Assembly (NCBI RefSeq): GCF_954871325.1
Contig: NC_088776.1
Location: 10,602,052-10,666,051, forward strand
Direction of reading: 5' to 3'
Length of the DNA stretch: 64,000 bases
Source: Gordionus sp. m RMFG-2023
Lineage: Eukaryota; Nematomorpha; Gordioida; Chordodea; Parachordodidae
The notes under the pieces were generated by a model. The model searched no databases and was not told the origin of the DNA. It saw only the letters and a list, made by a program, of their open reading frames with translations. A program made the position numbers and the translations under genes. This document shows positions 58,330-64,000 of this stretch, one piece after another. Every line of letters starts with the position of its first letter. Positions within the stretch are counted from its first letter, which is position 1.

Positions 58330-60642
58330 TTACCCCAACAATGCCCTTGGCCCATTTCTTGCCCCTTCCCTCAACAAACGAGTCCATACTTTTTCTCCAA
58401 CTTCAAGCCTAATCTTTCGGTCCTCCAAAACTCCCTTCTCGTGACTCTCGGCCCTTAGAAAATCTAGGGAAACCCTAGTCCTCCGGCCCAAAAACAATTT
58501 AGCAGGTGTCACTCCCTCATTATTCCTAGAATTGAGGTAATACAACTGGGCCAAATACGCCCCATCCCCTTGATTGCCGGCTTTCCTTATCCAATTCTTA
58601 ACAATTGCTACCATCCTCTCAGCTTGACCATTTGAGCTGGGATGATAGGGCGGGGTCAAAATGTGTCGAATCCTAGACTCTTTACAAAACTGCTTGAAAT
58701 TTTTGCTAACAAAGGCAGGTTCTCCATCAGATACAATAGTATCCGGCAATCCGAACCTGGCCATTAATGCCCTCAATTTCCTTACAACAATTTTCGTGGT
58801 ATATCCATGTACCTCCTCGTACTCTATCCATTTCGAATACGAATCTACTACTAAAAAATACGACCTTTTATCTAAATCGAAAAAATCAACATGTAAGCGT
58901 TCCCACGGTTTTCTCGACCTGGGCCATATCTGACCCACCTCCTTTCGGGGCATCGCCGCGCACGAATTACACGGCTCACATTTCCTTGTGATATTTTCAA
59001 TATCTTTTCCCATACCTGGCCACCAAACATATTCACGGGCCCACGATTTCATCTTCCCTTGACCTTGATGTCCAGCATGTAACAAATTTAAAATTTTACC
59101 CCGTAATTTGAACGGAATTACGGCATGATTACCCCTCATTAAACAATCATCCACCACAGACAATTCCTCTTCCACCTTTTTAAAAATAATTTTACAATCC
59201 TCCTCCCAAGTCTTTTTTCCCATTACACATAACTTTATCCTAGTCATTTCTCTATCTCTCAATGTACTCAACTTAAGATCCTCCCAATTGTTAGGACCCC
59301 CTTTGAGCATATGCGAAAGCGAACAAACCAGGGCCTTTTCACTGTGTCGAACCTTATCCTTGTTCCCTTCATCATTTCCTTCATTTAATCCTAATCGGGA
59401 CAAAATATCAGGCAAACAATTCTCTTTACCGCGACGATATCTGATCTCCACGTTAAAGCTGCCCACCAACAACAACCAACGCTGTAACCGGGGCGACATC
59501 ATTAACTCCCGATTGTTTTTCCGAAATAAGTGAATTAACGGTTTGTGATCAGTAAAAATTACAAATTTTTTACCAATCAAATATTCACGACATTTTGTCA
59601 ACCCGAAAATCACAGCCAGGGCCTCCTGTTCAATTACAGAATATCTGGTTTCCACCTCACGAAAAACATGCGAGAAAAACAAAACGGGTCTCTCCAAGCC
59701 CTCTATTACCTGTAATAACGCCCCACCCACTCCCTTATTTGAGGCATCCACCGCCAAAACAATTTCCAATTCATTATCAAAACACACCAAAACCGGCTCT
59801 TTTCCAATTTTTTCCTTTAAAATTTCAAAAGCAATTTGCTGTACATCCTTCCACTCAAAATGAATTCCCTTTTTCAATAAATCATATAACGGCGCCGCAA
59901 CCTTTGCAAAATCTTCCACGAACCTGTGGTAATAATTGACCATACCCAAAAAAGACTGCAACTCAGCCTTAGTGTTAGGCCGTTTCATGTTCGATATATT
60001 CTTCAAATTTTTATCCAAAGGTTTCACCTCAATTCCATTAATTCGATGACCCAAATATTCAACCTCCATTACTCCCAGAACACTTTTCTCCTTACTGGCT
60101 CTCAAGCCTTTATCACGAATTCTCCTAAACACTTCCTCCAAACGTTGATTATGCTGCTCCTGCGTCACGCCAGTAATTAACACATCATCCATATAATAAA
60201 ATACTCCTTCCAATCCTTGAAAAACCGACGCCATGGTCCATTGAAAAATGGGAGCAGATACGCTCAATCCAAACGGTAATCTACAAAACGCGAACAATCC
60301 CTTTGGAGTCTTTATCGTCAATAATTTACGGATTTCCTTTCTCAAAGGTAACTGCAAATACGCCGACGAAAAATCCACCTTGGAAAAATATTTCGCACCC
60401 TTCAACTGAGCCAAAATCTCCTCAATCCTAGGCAATGGATATTTAACCTCCACTACCCATCGATTTACTGTGACCCTGAAATCCGCACAAAGTCTTAATT
60501 TAACATTTGCCTTTTTAACTGGCACTAACGGGGTTGCCCATTCGCTATATCCCACAGGAATAATAATGCCGTCCTTCACCCATCTATCTAATTCCTCATC
60601 GATCTCCTTCCTCCATTCGAAAGGAACTCGCCGACAAGCCAA
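58330..60642 (-). CDS. Ty3/gypsy pol: reverse transcriptase, RNase H, integrase
   Basis: 770 open codons. RT: LCADFRVTVNRW, KVDFSSAYLQLPL, FCRLPFGLSVSAP and the catalytic FYYMDDVLITG. RNase H: VLAVDASNKGVGGAL, EQEALAV and FTDHKPL. Integrase: HHCC zinc finger (HAGHQGQGK...CEPCNSC), then the DDE core with WERLHVDFFDL, IVSDGEPAFVS and PPYHPSSNGQAERMV. Domain order (RT-RH-IN) and motifs place it in Ty3/gypsy, not Ty1/copia. It acts in the cytoplasmic particle and then at the chromosome. Confidence 0.93.
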   Translation of the reverse strand: MACRRVPFEWRKEIDEELDRWVKDGIIIPVGYSEWATPLVPVKKANVKLRLCADFRVTVNRWVVEVKYPLPRIEEILAQLKGAKYFSKVDFSSAYLQLPLRKEIRKLLTIKTPKGLFAFCRLPFGLSVSAPIFQWTMASVFQGLEGVFYYMDDVLITGVTQEQHNQRLEEVFRRIRDKGLRASKEKSVLGVMEVEYLGHRINGIEVKPLDKNLKNISNMKRPNTKAELQSFLGMVNYYHRFVEDFAKVAAPLYDLLKKGIHFEWKDVQQIAFEILKEKIGKEPVLVCFDNELEIVLAVDASNKGVGGALLQVIEGLERPVLFFSHVFREVETRYSVIEQEALAVIFGLTKCREYLIGKKFVIFTDHKPLIHLFRKNNRELMMSPRLQRWLLLVGSFNVEIRYRRGKENCLPDILSRLGLNEGNDEGNKDKVRHSEKALVCSLSHMLKGGPNNWEDLKLSTLRDREMTRIKLCVMGKKTWEEDCKIIFKKVEEELSVVDDCLMRGNHAVIPFKLRGKILNLLHAGHQGQGKMKSWAREYVWWPGMGKDIENITRKCEPCNSCAAMPRKEVGQIWPRSRKPWERLHVDFFDLDKRSYFLVVDSYSKWIEYEEVHGYTTKIVVRKLRALMARFGLPDTIVSDGEPAFVSKNFKQFCKESRIRHILTPPYHPSSNGQAERMVAIVKNWIRKAGNQGDGAYLAQLYYLNSRNNEGVTPAKLFLGRRTRVSLDFLRAESHEKGVLEDRKIRLEVGEKVWTRLLREGARNGPRALLG

Positions 60643-60849
60643 AAAGATCGGTGAAAAACCCTCCCTAAGTTGAACATCAACTTGATAATCATTTAAACAA
60701 CCTAATTTTTCATCAAAAATAATGCCATACTGTTTACTAGAATAGGAATAGCTTGATTAACCTTATTCCAATCCTCTTTTCCCCCGACCACAATTTGCTT
60801 CTCATTTCACTCATCATTAAAATCCAACTTACTCGATATCTCTATCATC

Positions 60850-61681
60850 TCCTCCGAAATTTCACAAATTTTATTATCGGCCTCCGAAATTTCACAAATT
60901 TTATATCGGTATTATCCAAATTTTCATTCTCTCCAACATCCATTATTACATTATCACTAATATTGAAAATATTCCAAAAATTATTAGGAGGACCTAGCTT
61001 AGTAATCCAATCCCAACCCATAATAGTTTCAACATTTTCCTTTACTACCCATAAATCAAGAAAAAACATAGTATCGTTAAAATGCACCCCCAATTTACTT
61101 TTTCCTAAAACCCCAATTTCAGACCCATCAAATTGTCTGACACACATAGACTCCCTCTCAAGTGTTTTTCCCGGCCAATACTTATAGAAATTTTAGCTAG
61201 ACATAATCGAAATGCTAGCTCCCGTATCAAATAACATATCTATATTTTTATTGTCAATCTTCAAATTAACCTTAGGACACAAACATTGTCCATTTAAGAT
61301 TTCCGTCATTAAAATATTATGTGTATTAATCGGAGAATCAGCGTTTATTTTATCTAAAATACTAATTTCATTGGCATTCACATTGCCCCCTAAATTCAAC
61401 TCGGAATTTAAATTTTTATTACTGACAATTACATTTCTTTTAACAAGATTTGTGGGACATCTTTCCCAAATAAAATTCTTAACATCCCTTCTAAGAGAAT
61501 AACGGACAATATTCCTCGGATATTGTTCCCACCTAAATCGACTAACCTCCCTCCCAAAGAAATTATGAGAATAATTTCTTATTTTAATTCTATCATTCCC
61601 CTCATTTCGACTAATAATATTAAATGTTTTATTATACAAATTCTTCCGAACTCTCGGAGCCCCGACTCCTATATGATTCAC
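60850..61681 (-). CDS. Ty3/gypsy aspartic protease region
   Basis: Contains the aspartic-protease signature MLFDTGASISIMSS near 61,200, preceded by a basic stretch. It lies between gag and RT as expected. The region is not one continuous frame. Confidence 0.7.
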
Positions 61682-61696
61682 CTTGCAATCATATAG

Positions 61697-62455
61697 TCAA
61701 CACGAATTTCGTGATACTTCCATGCAGTCCACAGCTACATGTCCCGGTCTTTTACATTTAAAACATATTCGAGATTCATTCACCCGAACCACCTTTACAC
61801 TAGCATTTCCTATTTCAGATCTCTTTAATGGAAATCCATCTTTAAACCTTTGCTCTGGGACCACACAGGTATCCCTTTTATGTCCTCTCCATCCGCAACG
61901 ATGGCAAATGATCATTTCCACAAATCTTTTATTTTCCGACAATCCTTTATTTTCCTCGTAATCATTAAATTTCTTATTCATATTTCTATCACCCACCTGG
62001 CTCTTAAGCGAACTTTTGATCTCCTTTATCAACGCATTGATGGCTTCTTTCATTTCCAGAAGGATCTTAACCGACCTCTTCCCTACATCTCCAGTCTTGA
62101 TTTCCTCTAAAACATCTTTTAGATTACTTTCCAAATCTGCTATTTTCTTCCCAAAAATATCCGATATTAAATAAAAAAACGTTTCCTGCATTACTTTTTT
62201 ATAAACATCTGACACCGCAGTGCCCTTCTTCCAACTGCAATACATGCCTGCCAGTACCGCAGTACCCCTTTTTACCAAGTATTTCGCCAAAATCACCAAT
62301 ATATAAATTATTACCAATATTCCAATTATCATTCCCTGTTTAATTAAATCCAATTCATCAAAATTTTTATACAAAACTTTAAGACCCAAATTCTTATATA
62401 ATGAAATCTTAGCAGCCACGCTGTAATCATCATGATACCTAAAAAAATGAACCAT
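61697..62455 (-). CDS. Ty3/gypsy gag with two zinc knuckles
   Basis: 252 codons. Near residues 40-62 there is a strongly hydrophobic segment (GMIIGILVIIYILVILAKYL), unusual for gag. Then a helix-rich Lys/Glu middle and two CCHC knuckles, CHRCGWRGHKRDTC and CFKCKRPGHVAVDC, that would bind RNA. It is first after the 5' LTR and primer-binding site. Confidence 0.75.
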   Translation of the reverse strand: MVHFFRYHDDYSVAAKISLYKNLGLKVLYKNFDELDLIKQGMIIGILVIIYILVILAKYLVKRGTAVLAGMYCSWKKGTAVSDVYKKVMQETFFYLISDIFGKKIADLESNLKDVLEEIKTGDVGKRSVKILLEMKEAINALIKEIKSSLKSQVGDRNMNKKFNDYEENKGLSENKRFVEMIICHRCGWRGHKRDTCVVPEQRFKDGFPLKRSEIGNASVKVVRVNESRICFKCKRPGHVAVDCMEVSRNSC

Positions 62456-62664
62456 TTGGTCATGAATCTTTTAGTCAATACTAATACTCAATTACAAACA
62501 CTTTAAATATTTGTAGAAAATATTAAAACAGCACCTTAAATTAAACTTCACTAGCTAAATCGTATAATGGTTAGTACAAAGGCGCAGTCAAAAATTCTAA
62601 AAAAATTATATAATTAAAAATTTTTTGTTTTACCTTCTAAACCGAATAACTCCTAAAAAACTAT

Positions 62665-62682
62665 CAGCGTCACAAGGCACCA
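62665..62682 (-). other. Primer-binding site of the Ty3/gypsy element
   Basis: The plus strand reads CAGCGTCACAAGGCACCA, ending in CCA directly against the LTR edge; the minus strand therefore starts TGGTGCC. The tRNA species is not determined. Confidence 0.7.
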
Positions 62683-63029
62683 CTAAAAAATCCTACAATC
62701 ACAAACTACAACATAAACAAAACCTACCTAAAACAAATCCTAGAAACTAACTCAATGCTTCTAAAATAAAAAGACAAATCCTAAAGACTAACCAAACACT
62801 TCTAAAAGAAAGAACAAATTTATTTTCGATAATATCAATAATAATATCATTCCACAAAAAAAAATAATAAAATAAAATCATACATCTATATTATATAACT
62901 ACGATATTCCATAAAAAAAACACGTGATTATGAGTGACGTGTTGTAATATATACTATATATATTTATAACTACAATTATATCTAATGTAAAAAAAAATAT
63001 ATAATGTAAACGTATTTACGAATACGACA
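62683..63029 (-). repeat. Ty3/gypsy 5' LTR
   Basis: 347 bp, minus orientation, beginning TGTCGTATTCG at 63,029. Inverted relative to the LTR at 56,283-56,630. Confidence 0.85.
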
Positions 63030-64000
63030 ATAGCTGCGATTCATTTGATAGTTATCAGAATTGCGAAAACCATTCTTGTGGTATTCAAAAATATAAACTA
63101 GAAAAAGGCACCTAGTTGTAAGTGTTTTGTCAGGTTATAGTACCAAAAATAAGAACTAAATTCTTACTGATTAAAAAAATGGCCTTTACCAAATTCTAAT
63201 CAATGTCAATACCTAAGACAGTATGAAAACAAAAAAATATATAAATTTTTGCTTTTTAAAAGTCAAAACTTTTCTGTTTATATCTCCCAGCCATAATCAG
63301 ATTCCTGTCTTCATTCACACCCATTTTCTAACCTCTTACATTCCACCTTTACCTGATCTTCATCTCCTTATCAATATTATATCCTATGCTCATGCCCGCT
63401 CCCGACCCCTTAAAAAAACATCACAATACGACTTTGCCCCTCACTTGTTTTCACCATAAATTTGTTCCCTCCCTCTTTACCTAATACTTTCTTTTTAAAG
63501 ATATCGATACGATTCCCAAAACCCATTATATAACCCACTCCCTTTCAGTAATTCCCATGTCAGACTTGTACTTTGCCTTTGTTTTTGTCTATACAAACTC
63601 CATGTGCATTAAAATTCCGAATAAATTTATTGCTAAATTTACCCCATTATGTTTTAGTCAAGAATTAATGAAGAGATTTTTTGATCAAGAGTGTCAGAAA
63701 TAAAATAGTAACTAAAAAACGTGTTTTTGCAGGAATGTGACTGGACCCTGAAAATGTTTTTAATGAAAAAATTTCTGGTTTTTATAATTCTATTTTATAA
63801 GTAATATCTTTTAGAAAGTGAAAAGTGTAGGTATTTTATTATAAATAATAATCAATTAATGTGCTATATATTAGGAATATGTTACTTATCTTGTTTTGTA
63901 TCAATTTTAGAAAGTGAAATATTGGAAATTTTGTACTATGCGCAAAACAAAATGTGTGGAAATCTCCCCCCCCCTCCAATCATAAATGTACCTGTTCCCG
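63030..64000. other. Right-edge sequence, no gene recognised
   Basis: 63,260-63,540 is strongly C+T rich on the plus strand (as at 10.9-11.3 kb and 25.15-25.34 kb); its 78-codon frame reflects that composition. A C-run lies near 63,966. Confidence 0.45.

Larger units (their letters stand above)
56631..63029 (-). mobile_element. Ty3/gypsy retrotransposon, minus orientation, lacking its own 3' LTR
   Basis: In order on the minus strand: 5' LTR (63,029-62,683), primer-binding site, gag (62,455-61,697), protease region (about 61,681-60,850), RT-RNase H-integrase (60,642-58,330), and a post-pol region with a zinc-knuckle frame, ending at 56,631. There it meets the end of an oppositely oriented LTR. 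The core domains are largely open with a few breaks, so it is damaged but not ancient. The two LTRs, though inverted, are nearly identical. Confidence 0.88.

Noticed and set aside
56283-63029. A single TIR element bounded by the two inverted gypsy LTRs
   Set aside because: The flanking pentamers (TGGCA and ATAGC) do not match, and the left LTR is preceded by a polypurine tract of the opposite copy. Two joined copies explain the layout better.
1-64000. tRNA and rRNA genes
   Set aside because: No cloverleaf-forming or rRNA-like segment was seen; the only tRNA-like sequences are the 18-nt primer-binding complements of the two LTR elements.

Overview
The window is about three-quarters A+T and comes from an animal nuclear genome. 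It carries four host genes split by spliceosomal introns. PRPF19 and PRMT5 are close to their vertebrate relatives, and one gene resembles CCDC186 (CCCP-1), a family known to me only from animals. Everything between them is dense, mostly decayed transposons. The lineage cannot be fixed from this sequence. An AT-rich invertebrate with a repeat-rich genome fits, and nothing here is prokaryotic.

Layout. 34-13,912 (-): the first eleven exons of PRMT5, running off the left edge; two of its introns are swollen by large fold-back elements (1.6-6.8 kb, 6.9-8.8 kb, 10.1-10.8 kb). 14,320-15,397 (+): a complete six-exon TRMT10-type tRNA methyltransferase, head to head with PRMT5 across about 0.4 kb. 15.4-31.6 kb: no host gene recognised; it holds an LTR element with a gag-like reading frame (19,255-21,921), a TIR element with a related frame (25,370-26,838), a hAT remnant and a tandem array of about 115-bp units. 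31,661-35,332 (+): complete eight-exon PRPF19. 36,807-54,424 (-): a ten-exon gene for a coiled-coil protein with a CCDC186-like C-terminus; its introns contain a DIRS-like composite (39.7-42.7 kb), a Tc1/mariner-type remnant, an intron-bearing hAT remnant, a LINE endonuclease fragment and several MITEs. 54.9-63.0 kb: two Ty3/gypsy copies joined tail to tail, making a 2.7-kb inverted repeat.

Themes. Exon boundaries in the four genes keep the reading frame across every junction I could read. They show unusual 5' splice sites: GTT is at least as common as GTA, and G at +5 is rare. Inverted (fold-back) arrangements recur at every scale, including in elements that normally carry direct repeats. 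A 223-bp hAT-type MITE with 8-bp target duplications is scattered through the window. The most unusual object is the 1,469-bp element at 25.37-26.84 kb: TG...CA ends, identical 191-bp inverted repeats, a 5-bp duplication, and a 320-codon frame related to that of a neighbouring element with ordinary direct LTRs.

All assignments were made by reading and translating by eye. No database search was possible, so family names rest on remembered motifs.
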